64,000 nt of DNA, from NCBI GenBank assembly GCA_037176705.1, contig CM073893.1:30479182-30543181 (forward strand), read 5' to 3'. The position numbers were made by a program, and so were the translations under genes. The notes beneath the pieces were generated by a model that made no database searches, was not told where the DNA came from, and worked only from the letters and a program-made list of their open reading frames with translations. Shown here piece by piece: positions 11,630 to 24,524 of this stretch. The first letter of the stretch is position 1. The number at the start of each line of letters is the position of its first letter. The DNA is from Molossus alvarezi. Lineage: Eukaryota; Chordata; Mammalia; Chiroptera; Molossidae.

Positions 11630-12505
11630 ACCAGGGTAGAATTTTATTGGATAAGGTATGGAGAAGGAAGCTTCATAAATGCATTGGAATTCTTTTAAAA
11701 AAGGTGTAACCTATATTTAAATCAAATATCTTCAATGTGATTTATTAATAAAATATTTAATTTCCCTTCTAAGATTACACTATTTTTATGTATTTTAATC
11801 ACTTTTTGATCAGTAATACTTTAACTATTCTAGTTGTGAATTTTCTATAGGTTTTGGCATATTATTTTTATACACAATTGTTTTCACATTTACCTAAGTA
11901 TTAAGCAGTTTTGTAAAGTATTTTTGTTTTTCCACAAAACAAGAAAACTCTCCAATTAATAAACTGCATATTAATGCCTACTTTTGAATGTTCATTAGCA
12001 TCTTAGGAGAAGCTCTAATAAATATTTGTTATTGATTTTTAAAAGAAAATGTATAAATCCCAGTAAGTGTCTAATAATAATATTTCATACAGAAATAAGA
12101 AAAAAAAGGTTTAATTTTGTTGATTACCTCATTTTGGTAGAATAAATAATAAGGCTTTCTTAAAATTGTATTATTGTTTCTATTACATTTATGTTCAATA
12201 AAACAAAAAAAGTAAATAAAAATATTTTAAACTACGTTGCAACATTTCTATTAAATCTTAATAGATTATTTACGAAAGACTCAGTACTGAAAATAATTTG
12301 CGAGTATTAAGTTATAAGTACTATGTTTTATTGATTCCAATATAACCTATAACATCAGGAAAAGTCATAACTTGAATTGGTGGTGATTTTCATTTTTAAT
12401 GGTACTTAAACTAAGGGTGTTTTAATCATTAAAATTTTAGACAATAAATTATAGTATACTAACAATTATTTATTAAACAGTATCACATATTTAACACTGT
12501 ACTAG
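11630..12505. other. Unassigned AT-rich DNA
   Basis: Very AT-rich, nothing recognised. It includes many aataaa and ttttattt runs expected from base composition. Confidence 0.4.
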
Positions 12506-12509
12506 ATTT

Positions 12510-12645
12510 TTTAATAGGTGGGCAATATTCTTTCTCTTTGTAAACGAAGTCACTATGGCTTAGAGAAGTACAATCAGTGCCTAGGATCATCTGGATAGTA
12601 AGTGACAGAAACTGATTCACACCCAGGTCCTACTGTGTCCACCTA
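12510..12645 (-). mobile_element. MIR SINE, antisense
   Basis: The stretch aagtcactatggcttagagaa, then agtaagtgacagaaactgatt and acacccaggtcctactgtgt, follows the antisense MIR consensus order (aggctcagagag, agtaagtggcagag, acccaggtct). Confidence 0.7.
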
Positions 12646-12649
12646 TGTG

Positions 12650-14886
12650 TTTGTATTACATTTATTTAAACCACGTTCTGTGAATGCCATTGTCACAATG
12701 GATCACAGGCTTACCAAGCTGATCCTCTAGCTTCTTCAAACCAACTATGTGGTGCCAAGGGGAAGCAAAAAGAAAAAGGACATAGTTCTGGCAGCCTGTA
12801 TCTTCAGTCTCCTCAGGACAAACTCAACGATACTTAATGACAGATTCCTAGGCCTTGACAGTGTCTTCCTGTGTCCCACAGTAAGTCAGTCATAATACCT
12901 TGTGAACTTGTCCTGAACCACCTCAGGCACAACCATTTGGACATTCTTTCCAAGTGGTGCATCTCAATTATAAGGGCATATTCATTCTTTGGGTTTTAAC
13001 ACTAAATTTCTTGGGTTTCTGAGATAGCAATAATATTTGTTATAGATGCTGTGCAAGTTTGAGTTTATATCAGTTGCCAGTAACACATCAGGTATGTTGT
13101 GGGAGGAAAAGAAAAACTTTAATAGTTATTATTGTTCTGTTTCTTAATAATGTGAATAGCACCTATTCATGATTGACACTATATCCCAGCAGTAGAATTA
13201 GATGAACACCAGACCCTATCTCAATGCATATACCTCCAAAAAGATAGTCGGTACTTAAAGCCAAAATAGCTCCTGGTAGTACAGGTATATTTAAACCTCA
13301 ATGACACTACCTGGAAGTGGTCTATCTCCCTGATAGAATGTAATGAGGCCACGAAAGTTTAAAAGGGCTGTGGGCCACCCATAAGCAGAATCCTATGTAA
13401 TTAGATATGGTTTTCATCATTTTATTTAAAAATAATATAAACTCCTGAACTGTAGACTATCAGAGCACTTTTCTTTCTGGGTGATGTGAGATTCTAGTAA
13501 ATACCAAGGAGTCTCAATACTGATTCTCACTTGGAAATAATTTGGTCCAAAACTTTTGCATTAGGATAATCCTGATTCATGCATGAACTATACAATGTAC
13601 AAATAAGATAGTCAATTCCAAATAATCAAACCAAAAAGGGAAAAAAAAAACTATATTTTGGGAGCTGAAGTAATTAAAGAATCAGATAAGTGCAAATAGC
13701 AAAGGAGAAAGAAACAACAGTACAGGGAGAAAAGGTGTAGATAGAAATGGAGCAAAAAATGCATGTGCGGTAAGAGCTATCCCATGTGAAATCTTGCAAA
13801 CCCAGCCTCCTAGCCAATAAATTCTGTGTGACTTTCATTCTCCTGCAGCATTGTGTACAGGCCTTTGTGGCTTCTGCCTCCTCCCTGTAATGGAGATCAG
13901 GCTAAAGAAATAAACTAGATTTAATCAGAGTTTACTGACAAGAGAAATGGAGATAAAATAAATGAATTTAGTGTGCTTTAAAAAAACAAAACAAATTTAT
14001 CTAATGATACCAGTGTTTTCAATTTCTATTTAATCACACATTAAAGTGTTAAATGTGATCTAAAATCTAACCATTGTGTTTTATTTGTTTGTTTTACAAG
14101 CAAAACAAAATATCTGATGAATCAAATATTAGGCACTTTGTTCTTTTTTCAAATATAATAAAAATTCTTTAAACTAACCATATCTCATTATGTACATTAC
14201 TTGCATATTTTTCATAAAATATTATTCCTCTCAAAACATCTAAAAGAAAATAAAATATATTTGCCTCATTAGTTAAGATTTAACTTCAATATAAGTAGAA
14301 CATTATCTCACAGAGTTTTCTGGTATTTGATCTTGGCATAATTGATATTGGTCATAATTATGTCATGGTAATGTCAATTTGATTTGAATACAGTCTAACT
14401 TTCTAAATCATGTTTTTAACAGTATAGTTCTTAATTGTTTATGTGTCTTTCATTTATAGCCTATGTTACTAATTTTGGAGTAAAAATTCCATGTATTCAT
14501 TTTTCTTTCATTTATTCATTTATTTGGCAAAAATCATCTAACTAAAAATAAGTACTTATGTTTCTATTGTTGGAGATTTAGACATAATTAAGATACAAAC
14601 CTAGAACTTAAATCACTCTGTCTAATAGAGGAAAACAATGAATCTGGGAGGATGGAATAGATAATATAAAAGAGATTTGTGATAAGTGCAAAGAAAATGC
14701 AAATTTTAAAAAGCATGATTCTTCCTGGATGGTTTGTGAAATGTTTTAGATAACACTTACTCAATCTGGTCTTAAATTTATATTTCACATATTTACAAAA
14801 AAACAATAGAAATGCAACTATATTATCTAACTGAGTTTCTTTCATTTTAGATTTGAAAACCAACAACATTATTAAAATTTCATTTT
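12650..14886. other. Unassigned DNA
   Basis: No gene recognised. 12680-12960 is less AT-rich than its flanks and has no stop-free frame of note. 14460-14560 has tcattcattt repeats. The L1 target duplication begins at 14887. Confidence 0.4.
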
Positions 14887-15750
14887 AAATTATACACTTA
14901 TAGGAGATTCCAAAATGGTGGCAGAGTGAATGAAAGCTACACAGAAGATCTCTCAGGATCAAACTGAAATTACAACTAAAATTTTTTAAAAAATCATTGG
15001 GAAAAAAGCAACAGAAAAGCAGCTTGAGAGGACCCTCTAATTAGGGACATTGAATGGAGTCTGGTAGGTCTGCAGAGGAACAGGAGGGGGCTGGGAGCCC
15101 ATGGACAGCAGTTGACTTAGCTGTGAGCAGTGCCCTTGGGGTTAAAATTCCAAGCTGGTTCCAAACTGCAAAGGGCTTGTATAGAGCACTAAATTAGCCA
15201 CAGCCACTCACCTTGGACTCCAGCAGAGGGAGAGTGGACTGGACTGGAACTATGTGGGGACACTCGGGATTTGGAGAGTGCTCAGAGTTTTTGCTGAGTT
15301 ACAGCTACCAGGATGGTGGCCATCTTGTTCCTTCCCAGAACTCCAGGGAGAAGCAGCAGCCCTTCCCTTGGAGACTTAACCCCACCCAGCTAGGCCAAAA
15401 ATGCAAACTTAGGTTCATTAACAACCAGCATCTGCCCACCCTTGGAAATCCTCTTACATGGAACACCTGAGAAAGTTTTTCATTCAACTGAGAACCCAAG
15501 GCTCTTCAACTAACTGAGACTAATAGCCTCCAGGCAAAAAACTAGAGGATAACTGAACCTTTCCTGGGCTTACAAATCTACCCAGGAAAGTAAGACTTGA
15601 CAGTGGTGTTTAATGTGGGCCCACCCAGGCTCATCCAAACCCACTAGAGGGACCCACAAACAGCAGAACACCAACACCTACAGGGAAAATTTGGCAGGCT
15701 CGAAAACCCATTGAGATAGCCAAAGTGATTAAACAAGAAACAAATCCCAA

Positions 15751-16580
15751 ATGAAAGAACAAGAGACCTCTATTGAAGATGAGATAAATGAAATGCTTTA
15801 AGCAAGTTAACAGAGATAAAGTTCAGACCCATGATCTTGAGGAAGCTCAACAGCATGAGTAAGAAAATCAAAACCATGAGTAAAGACATAGAAACATTGA
15901 AAATCAACCAATTGAAAATGAAAAACTACCAAGAAGAAATGAAGAATGACATATCAGAAATAAAGAACACATTGGAAGGACTAAACAGCAGAGTAGAGGA
16001 AGCTGAGGACTGGATCAGTGAATTAGAAGACAGGATAGAAAAAAATCAACCAATCAGAAAACCAAAAGAAAAAAAAAAAACAATTAAAAAACAGGAAGAC
16101 AGTTTAAGAGAACTGTGGGACAACTGCAAACATAAAAATATTCACATTATAGGAGTCCCCGAAGAGGAAGAAAATAAGCAAGGGTTAGAGAATATATCTG
16201 AAGAAATAGTGACAGAAAAATTCCCTAATTTGGTGAATGAAGAAGGCATTCAAGTTCAAGAAGCACAGAGAGCCCCTAGTAAGAAGAACCCAAGACACAT
16301 AGTAATTAAAATGCCAAAAGTTAAAGACAAAGAGAGAATCCTAAAGGCAGCAAAAGGTTACCACAAAGGAACTCCCATGAAGCTATCAGCTGACTTCTCA
16401 ACAGAAACACTACAGGCCAGAAGGGTGGCATGAAGTAATCAAGGTCATGAAAAACAAGGGTCTGAATCCAAGACTACTCTATCCAGCAAGGCTACCATTC
16501 AAAATAGAAGGTCAAATAAAGAGCTTCCCAAACAAAAACAGCTAAGGAAATACATTAGCACCAAACCAACACTGCAAGAA
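15751..16580 (+). pseudogene. L1 ORF1 pseudogene
   Basis: Relic of the L1 RNA-binding chaperone that coats L1 RNA. An ATG at 15751 opens a 16-codon start that stops at 15801. The main open piece, 15831-16433 (200 codons), has a long heptad-rich coiled coil over roughly the first 80 residues (NTLEGLNSRVEEAEDWISELED). An RRM-like part follows (NIHIIGVPEEEENKQGLENI), then the start of the C-terminal domain (GTPMKLSADFSTETLQARR). The frame then fails at 16433, although downstream DNA still resembles the missing C-terminal end (RLLYPARLPF). The coiled coil and RRM order match mammalian ORF1p. Non-functional. Confidence 0.92.
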
Positions 16581-16646
16581 ATGTTAAAAGGACCGCTGCA
16601 ATTAGTAGAAGAAATAGGAAGAAATATATAACCACACTAAACAAAA

Positions 16647-18945
16647 ATGGAAATAAATAAGTATATATCAATAATCACCTTAAGTGTAAATGGATTGAAT
16701 GCTCCAATAAAAAGACACAGAGTAGCTGATTGGATAAAAATGCATGACTCACATATATGTTGTTTACAAGAGACCCACCTCACAATAAAAACTCACATAG
16801 GCTGAAAGTGAAGGGATAAAAAAAAATCTTCCAAGCCAATGGAAAGGAAAAAAAAAATCTGAGGTAGCAATACTCATATATGATAAAATAGATTTCAAAA
16901 TAAAAACCGTAACTAGAAACAAAGAAGGCCACTACATAATATTGAACGGATCTATCCAACAGGAAGATATAGCCACGGTAAACATATACGCACCCAATAT
17001 ACGAGCACCAATATATATTAAAAATTTTCTGGAGGACTTCAAAGGAAAAATTGACAGCAATACAATCATAGCAGGGGACTTCAACATCAATGCTGATATC
17101 ACTGTTTAGATTCTCTAGACAAAAAAATTCACAAAGAAACAGAGACTCTAAATGATGCACTAAATCAAATGGATTCAATAGATATCTACAGAGAATTACA
17201 CCCCAAAACTATAGAATTCACATTCTTCTCAATTGCATGTGACACATTCCCAAAGAGAGACCACATGTTCGGGCACAAACTAAGTCTCTACAAGTTCCAG
17301 AAGATTGAAATCATATCAAGCATCTTCTCAGATCACAATAGCATGGAATCAATTACAAGAACATGCAAGACATTTGAACACATGGAGATTAAATAGTATG
17401 TTATTAAACAATGATTGGGTTACCAAGGAGATCAAGGAAGAAATGAAAAACTTCCTGGAAACCAATGAAAATGAACACACTACAACACAAAATCTATGGG
17501 ATGCAGTGAAAGCAGTTCTGAGAGGAAAGTTCATAGCACTATAGGCCTACCTCAAGAAACAAGAAAAATTTTCAATTGATTATCTAACCTCACAACTTAA
17601 AGAACTAGAAAGTAAACAAAAAGAAAACCCCAGAGCAAGTAAAAGGAATGAAATAGTAAAGATCAGAGTAGAAGTAATTGACATAGAGATCAAAAAACAA
17701 ACAAACAAACAAACAAACAAAAAACAATTCAAAGGTCAATAAAACAAAGAACTGGTATTCTTATAAGATAAGCAAGGTTGATGGATGCTTACCTAGACTC
17801 AAGGAGAAACGAAGAGAGAGAATCCAAATACACAAAATCAGAAAGGAAAGATGAGAAGTAACAACTGACATCACAGAAATACAAGGATCATTAACAACTA
17901 CTACGAACAATTATATGGCAACAAATTAGACAATCTAAGCAAAATGGTCAAATTTCTAGAAACACATAGTCTCCCAAAACTGAACCAGGAAGAGATAGAA
18001 AACTTGAACGGACCAATAACAACTAAGGAAATTGAAGAGGTAATCAAGACACTCTGAGCAAACAAAAGCCCAGGCCCTGACGGCTTCACCAGGGAGTTTT
18101 ACCGAACATTCAAAAAAGAACTAACACCCATTCTCCTCAAATTATTTCAAAAAATTCATGAAGAAGGAAGACTTCCAAACTCGTTTTATGAGGCCAGCAT
18201 AATTCTAATTCCAAAACTAGAAAAAGACACTACAAAGAGAGAAAACTACAGGCCAATATCCCTGATGAACATAAATGCCAAAATACTGAACAAAATACTA
18301 GCAAATCGTATTCAGCAATACATCAAAAAATTTATTCAACAAGATCAAGTGGGATCCATCCCAGGGATGCAAGGCTGGTACAATATTTTCAAATCAATAG
18401 ACGTGATACACCACATAAACCAAATGAAAGATTAAAACCACATGATCATATCAATAAATGCTGCAAAAGCATTTGACAAGATCCAGTACCCATTTCTGAT
18501 AAAAACTATCAGCATTTATCACCTCACATCTGTCAGAATGGCCACCATCAACAAATCATCAAACAACAAGTGTTGGCAAGGGTGTGGAGAAAAGGGGACT
18601 CTAGTACACTGCTGGTGGGAATGCAGACTGGTGCAGTCACTATGGAAAACACTATGGTGTTACCACAAAAAATTAAAAATTGAATTTCCATTTGACCCAG
18701 TGATCCCTCTTCTAGGAATGTACCCTAAGAATCCTGAAACACCAATCAGAAAGAATATATGTACCCCCATGTTCATAGCAGCACTATTTACAATAGCTAA
18801 GATCTGGAAACAGCCCAAGTGTCCATCAGTAGACGAATGGATAAAAAAGCTGTGGTACATATACACAATAGAGTACTCTTTTATCCTTTGAGACGACATG
18901 GAGCGACTTGGATAGTATTAACCTAAGTGAAACAAGCCAAGCAGA
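16647..18945 (+). pseudogene. L1 ORF2 pseudogene (endonuclease/reverse transcriptase)
   Basis: Relic of the enzyme that nicks target DNA and copies L1 or SINE RNA. An ATG at 16647 leads into the endonuclease motifs LSVNGLNAP and LQETHL before a stop at about 16802. GDFNINADI and SDHNS follow in broken frames up to about 17350. Reverse transcriptase pieces are PGPDGF (about 18070), NYRPISLMN (about 18247) and NAAKAFDKI (about 18460). The catalytic YADD segment is missing because the middle is deleted near 18510. The C-terminal cysteine motif survives as [18 protein letters not shown] within the 149-codon open piece 18442-18891. An ACAA repeat at 17697-17720 and several stops show decay. Confidence 0.92.
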
Positions 18946-19241
18946 GAAAGACAAATATCACATGATCTCACTTAATTGTGTAATATAATGAACATAACAG
19001 TCTGAGGACCAGGGTAAACCCAGAGATGTGGAAGTAGGGTACAAACTGACAATCCTCAGAAGAGGGGGTGGGGAAGAGGGAAGAGATAAACCACAAAACT
19101 TATATGCATGTATGCATAACCGATGTACATGGACAACAAAGCTGTGGATGGGGTGGGGGGAGATGGGGAAGAGGGTGTCAATGGGAAAAAAAGGAAAACA
19201 CATTTGTAACAAAAATAAATTTAAAAAATTATATACTGATA

Positions 19242-20316
19242 AAGTACCATGAGCTGTTGTCTTTATCCTCAGAGTTCTCGTTGTGAGTTTATACATAATT
19301 TTTCTTCAGTGTAATAGGTTTATCATTCTGGAGATATTAATTAATGTTTTTATATTGTCATATTTCTTTACTCAAGTCATATTACAGTAATTATTGTGCT
19401 TATAGAAGATACATATATATGTGTGTGTTTATATATATATAAATATACATATATGTATGCATATATATAATATGTATAATTTACAAACAACCAGTATTTT
19501 GCAAATAATTAAGAAGAGCATGCTCCATATTTTCTTTATGTTAAAGTACATACTTTCTATCATAAAAGAAAACTTTTCTTTTCAAAACCAGAGTCAAAAC
19601 TGACTTGTAGAAATTTCATCCAGTCAAATGAAAAGGGTTAACCTATTCTATTGGTGAAAACTCACAGTTACAGGAACTAAGTAATTTTTTATTTGCAATT
19701 TAATAGGATGCATTTATATTCTCTTTGTAACTTTGTAAATATCTATTTTCTTTATTTCAAGTGAAAACAAGTATTATCAAGTTGTCTCAGTAATACTTTC
19801 TATCTCATTTAAATCTTATTTATACACTATTTAATTCTCATGTAGTCAACTATAAAAGATTTAACTATATTTTTAGATAAAATATTTTTTCATTAAAGTT
19901 TTATAAATATGCAAGGACATAGATAAATAGACAAAAAACAGTTTCATTTTCCTCTTATATTTTGTTGCTTTTTCTTTGGCGCTTTAAAATTCTGTCTAGC
20001 TTAGCATAACATTTTGGGTAAAGATTTCAAGTATATAAGTAGATCAGTTTAACCAAGACTAATTACTAGAAGAATGCATTTTTGTGTTTGACTTCCTTAA
20101 CTTCTCTAATTAGTAATGTGCTAGAAAAGTAATTTTATTTGAGGTTGCATTAGTGGAGAAATACCTTTATAACCACTTGTTTTGTTGTTGATATTTGTAT
20201 TGAGAAAGGCTGAGGCATCCCCCCCCCCCCCACCTCTGCCTCTTTATAACCTCTCAATGTTTTTCCAGGTAAGCCACTATATTGCAAGCTCGGTGTTTAC
20301 ATATTTATTATGTTTG

Positions 20317-20367
<51 letters not shown>

Positions 20368-20730
20368 ATTTATTGAGAAGAAAGCATTCAATGTGCCTAG
20401 AATTTTAAATGTAAGTTGAAGGAAATTAAAGAATAAATGAAATATTTTAAGCACCTAACTTGTACAGAGTAAATTGTCATTAAATGCTTGTTAAATAAAT
20501 CTATTGGCACTTAAACATTATTTCAAAAAAGCAACTCAAAATTATCAAATTCACTAGTATCTAGTTTACCTTTCCTGTATTTCTTTATGTTCAAAGGAGC
20601 AAACATATGTATTCTTTTTTCTTTTCTTTCTTACACACACAAAAAAAACTACACACCATAGATATTCTTTTGTAATTTCAGCCAATTCACTGGCTGAAAT
20701 AACATGAAAATTACTTTACATCACTTTATA
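19242..20730. other. Mostly unassigned AT-rich DNA
   Basis: No gene recognised. It contains an AT/GT compound microsatellite (19408-19475), a C10 run (20219-20230), the TC tract described separately, and at 20449-20505 a likely L2 3' end (cattaaatgcttgttaaataa). Confidence 0.5.
20319..20363. repeat. (TC)n microsatellite
   Basis: About 22 uninterrupted TC units, a homopurine-homopyrimidine mirror repeat. Confidence 0.95.
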
Positions 20731-21690
20731 GGCATCTTCCTTGTTTGTATATTTACACTACAGTCTACCACTCCAGAAGATAGCTATACCACAGTTTCTT
20801 AAACCAATTCTCCTATTTACAAGCAGTTATATTTTTCCCAATATTTGGCAGCTAAACTTATGTTGCAAAGAATGACATTGTTCATAGGAATTTTTGAGCA
20901 CTGGAGGTACACTGGGTGTGGCAAATGTAGGTATACAGTGTGAATATGTGAAACACAGAGTTTATTCTTATATTATTATTACTAATTACTGCACTATTTT
21001 CCATACAAACAACTGTAAACCTACTTTTGTCCCACCCTGCATATTCAGAGTAAATTCTTAGAAGTAAAATCATGAGTCAAAGTTCTAAATGTGATTTATT
21101 AGATATTTCAAAATTCTTCTTAGTGAGAACTGTGTGGAATTACATTATTATCAACAATACATGAGAGTCAATGCTTCCCCATAGCCAATCAACAAAACAA
21201 TTTTTTTCAAATATGATAGGTGAATATACTGATTATAATTTTAATTTTAATTTGTCATATTATAAGTGAGTCTAAACAACTTTTTACATATATTAAGGAC
21301 CATTTTATAAATGTTTTAAAAAGTGGTTATTAATCACATATACCTATTTTTTTATAATTTTTTAAACATTTCCCTTTACTTTCTTAAGATTTCTTTGACC
21401 TCTTGCATTAGGTACTGCAAATATTTTCTTCCAGCTTGCTACTTATTTTTTATTTTAATGTTGCATTTGTTTTTGCAACACAGTAGTATTTTTTACATAG
21501 TCAAATTTCCCAATCTTTTCTTCCATTGCTTCTGAATTTTGAGTCCTACTTAGGAAGTTGTTCCCTACACTCAGATTATTTTACATTATTTTTCAAGTTA
21601 AACAATAGTGTCTGTATCCTTACTTAAGTTGAAGACACTTAGCCATGTTCTAAAGTAAAGCCATAGGAGATTTCTATTTGTTACTTACAC
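20730..21690 (-). mobile_element. Very old L1 fragment (L1M-like), antisense
   Basis: Antisense L1 ORF2 landmarks appear in order: tttttcccaatatttggcagc, agagtaaattcttagaagtaa, gataggtgaatatactgatt, atattttcttccagcttgct, tcaaatttcccaatcttttc. Interrupted by a mariner MITE at 20910-21041. Confidence 0.7.
20910..21041. mobile_element. Tc1/mariner-type MITE
   Basis: A 132-bp element with TA on both sides (20908-20909 and 21042-21043). Its left end, cactgggtgtggcaaatgta, pairs with the right end tacttttgtcccaccctgca (inverted), and the pairing continues through aggt(a/t)tacag. No coding capacity. A related copy is at 63479. Confidence 0.87.
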
Positions 21691-21999
21691 ATTGATTTAT
21701 TCATTCAACACAAACTGAAAGATAAACTAGAAATGATAGATATATATGATTTTATATATATCTTCCTTTATAAGAATTTAGAATTCAATTTTTGACATAA
21801 ATCAATAAATAAAAAAAATTGGAAATACAATGTGTTATAGATTTATTTTGGAGAGCATAGATGGAATGTAACATAAAAAGATAGATAATATTATCATCTA
21901 AATCTTGAACGGTAGAAAGAAGTTTCTCATATCATCAAGAAAGAAAGACAGGCAAAGATATAAGTACTGAGAGACAAAGAAAAGAAGAAAACTATTTTG

Positions 22000-22236
22000 T
22001 TTTTTATCCTCACCCGAGGACATTTTTTCAATTTTTGTACCGATAGAGTGAGAGGGAGAGAGAGAGAGAGAGACATAGACTTGAAAGTGACACATCGAGT
22101 GGCTGCCACCCGCACGACCAACCAGGGCCGGGGACAAACTGCAACCGAGGTACACGCCCTTAGCGGAACCGAATCCGGGTCTCTCTGGACCGCAGGCCGA
22201 CGCTCTAACCGCTGAGCCAAACTGGCCAGGGCTGAA
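22000..22236 (-). mobile_element. VES SINE, GAGGATA-tail type
   Basis: Minus-strand VES with well-kept head, B box (gggttcgg, as ccgaatccgg) and end TCCTCGGGTGAGGATA. The duplication agaaaactattttg lies at 21986-21999 and 22237-22250. Relatively little diverged. Confidence 0.95.
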
Positions 22237-22543
22237 AGAAAACTATTTTGATATGACTAATATATGTGAGATCAGAAGATGTATTGGAAGAAAATGAGAT
22301 GTCTGCTTTAAATTCAAGAAATAGGATCTGTTCATGTTCTTATCTCATCTCACAGAACACATCTTATAAAATTATAATTTTAAAGACTTTGGATAAGAAA
22401 CTTACACTGGGACAACCTTAATTTCTATCTTATTAGATATATTTTTGGGGAAATTGATATTTGAAATTGCAAAGAACGAGGGATGCATTGTTGGGTTAGC
22501 TTAGACTGCATCTGCTGTAAGTAGTTGCAAGGGTTTTGTCCAT

Positions 22544-22700
22544 TTATTCATTCAGTCAGTCCATATCTCTTGAGTCCACTGCAAACATTGTAGTTGGAAC
22601 TACTACAAGTAAGTGAACTCTTACCTCAATACAAATAATGTTTTATAGGAGAACTAGACAAAATAAGCAACTAATATGCACATTTATGATATATGATATG
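22544..22700 (-). mobile_element. L2 3' end, antisense (probable)
   Basis: The order tttattcattcagtcagtcc, then aacattgtagttgg and a later gagaactagacaaaataagc, resembles the antisense L2 3' UTR. Weak and old. Confidence 0.45.
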
Positions 22701-22719
22701 AAAAGAAACTGAGACATGT

Positions 22720-23890
22720 TGAGCATTTTATATGTACTAGCAACTGCTTTTGCATTTTGCATGGAATACTGAATAGAATATACTGGGCAACAATTTAGAA
22801 GAGACATTATTTTTATCTTCATTTACTCACAAGGAAAACGATACCATGGACATTTTGTAACCTACTTCTTTGATTTTACATCTCATTTGCTTTCTCCTAA
22901 TTTTTCTTTTTCTTCTTCATCAGGGATTTAAAAATGAGAAGTAATTAACTAGTTAGAGTTTAATATATGAAATTACTATAATATAGATCTAGTTAATGCT
23001 TTTATAACATCTTGTGGGAAGACAAATATGTAAGTTTTATAAAATATCAAGAGTAAGTTTTAAAAATAATAAAAAGAAGAACCACCTAATTTTGCCCCTT
23101 TGATGACCAAGGTGAAAACATCCACAGAAAAGTAGGCCTGTACTAAGCTCTTAACAGATGTTGCAAGTCAAACAAAGATCAGAGAAAGTAGAGGAAACAG
23201 GAGGTTCAAGAACTCAAACACTTGAAAACAGATAGCATAAGAGGAACACATTTAGAAATTGATGGGTGACAGGATGCAACTGACAGCGTAGTGGGAGTAA
23301 AACCAAAGAGAGGGTTGGGAGCATCATTGCTGCTATATGACATAAATCAAGTGTTATTTCAGAAGAAAGAGAGGCATGGTTGATATTGAAATACATTGGG
23401 AGGACCAGTTAATATTGCTTGGAGTTATTAGAGATGGAACTTTAAACTAGGTTTTGCAGAACAGAATTTCAATCTATTTAATCCCTGGTAATTCCTCTGA
23501 TCCCTGGCAATTTCTCACATACTCTGAGGGTTGGCAAGGCGAGAACTTCCATCTTCGTTGGGTCTTCCTGCTGGTAGGAAAATGAGATTAAATGAAAAGA
23601 ACGGGAAAAATGTGATTTTAAAAATACTTTATACATTTTGCTTGGGGAGTGGGCAGGTGTCAGCAGGCAAAAAAGGAGAAACATCTGAAACAAACAAAAA
23701 AAGATGTAAAAAAATGCTTCATACACTTTACAGGATTTTGGTTATTCATATTATTTATTAATGAAATTATATTAGTATCAATGGAGAGGGTTTGTAGGTT
23801 TAAGTATTTTTTTTTCTGCTATATCCTCCAAGGCATATTAACACATGTTTTGAGGCTGGTTGCCAAATATAATCTATTAATATATATTAA
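22720..23890. other. Unassigned DNA
   Basis: No gene or repeat recognised. Overlapping short frames at 23478-23951 have no domain and run into the neighbouring VES. Confidence 0.4.
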
Positions 23891-23894
23891 TATT

Positions 23895-24092
23895 TTCTCT
23901 TTATTGATTTTGGAGAGAGAGGAAGGGAGAGAGAGAGAGAAACATCTATGAGCAAGAACATCATTTGACTGCCTGCATGCTCCCCTCTAGGGACTGGGCC
24001 CACAACCTGGGCATGTGCCCTGACTAGGAACCGAACTGGTGGCTTATTGATATATGGGTCGACGCTAAACCACTGAACCACACCGGCCAGGC
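23895..24092 (-). mobile_element. VES SINE, AATCAATAAA type
   Basis: Minus-strand copy with head gcctggccggtgtggttcag, GA-rich body (23912-23940) and tail end tttattgattttggagag. Target duplication is not clear. Confidence 0.88.
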
Positions 24093-24296
24093 TATTTTTC
24101 TGTCAATTTTCAAAATTTTCTTCTTGCAATACTAGAATGATTACAGGTAATATTTTGAACACCTTTAATATACTTCTTTTTCTTGTGTTTTCTCAAATGG
24201 CTTCATACAAACTTAAATATAATGTGAAACACATCCTAAAACGCCAAATAATCTCATTTAGTCTGCCAAAAAATGATTTTAAAACAAAAGTTATTG

Positions 24297-24509
24297 GCCC
24301 AGCGGGAGTGGCTCAGCAGACTGAGCGTCCTCCCATGGACTGAGAGGTCCCAGTTTAATTTCTGATCAGGGCACATGCCTGGGTTGTGAGCTTGATCCCC
24401 AATAGGGGGCGTGCAGGAGGCAGCCGATTGATGTGTCTCTATCATATCCATCTATCTCTCTCTCCCTTCCGCTCTCTCTAAAAAAAAAATCAATAAAAAA
24501 TATTTTTTA
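24297..24509 (+). mobile_element. VES SINE, AATCAATAAA type
   Basis: Head cccagcgggagtggctcagc, CT-rich body, tail AATCAATAAAA. Flanked by the exact duplication aaaagttattg at 24286-24296 and 24510-24520. Confidence 0.94.
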
Positions 24510-24524
24510 AAAAGTTATTGTTAT

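Larger units (their letters stand above)
14903..19225 (+). mobile_element. L1 retrotransposon, both ends present, ORF2 middle deleted
   Basis: It begins with an L1 5' UTR (ggagattccaaaatggtggc), runs through ORF1 and ORF2 relics and ends in a 3' UTR plus A-rich tail. The duplication aaattatacacttata at 14887-14902 matches 19226-19241 at 14 of 16 positions. Length is about 4.3 kb against about 6 kb for a full L1. The missing part is in ORF2: at about 18505-18512 the sequence jumps from reverse transcriptase (AFDKI motif) straight to the C-terminal region. Both ORFs carry stops and shifts, so it cannot move by itself. Confidence 0.93.

Noticed and set aside
12680..12960. Processed pseudogene
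   Set aside because: Composition suggested it, but no reading frame, A-tail or target duplication was found.
18505..18512. Splice junction as cause of the L1 ORF2 gap
   Set aside because: The bases at the join do not give a clean GT...AG pattern when compared with the other L1 copies in the window. Plain deletion is equally likely.
24297..24509. tRNA gene-like A and B boxes
   Set aside because: They belong to the VES SINE head. None of the copies has a complete tRNA cloverleaf with an acceptor end.
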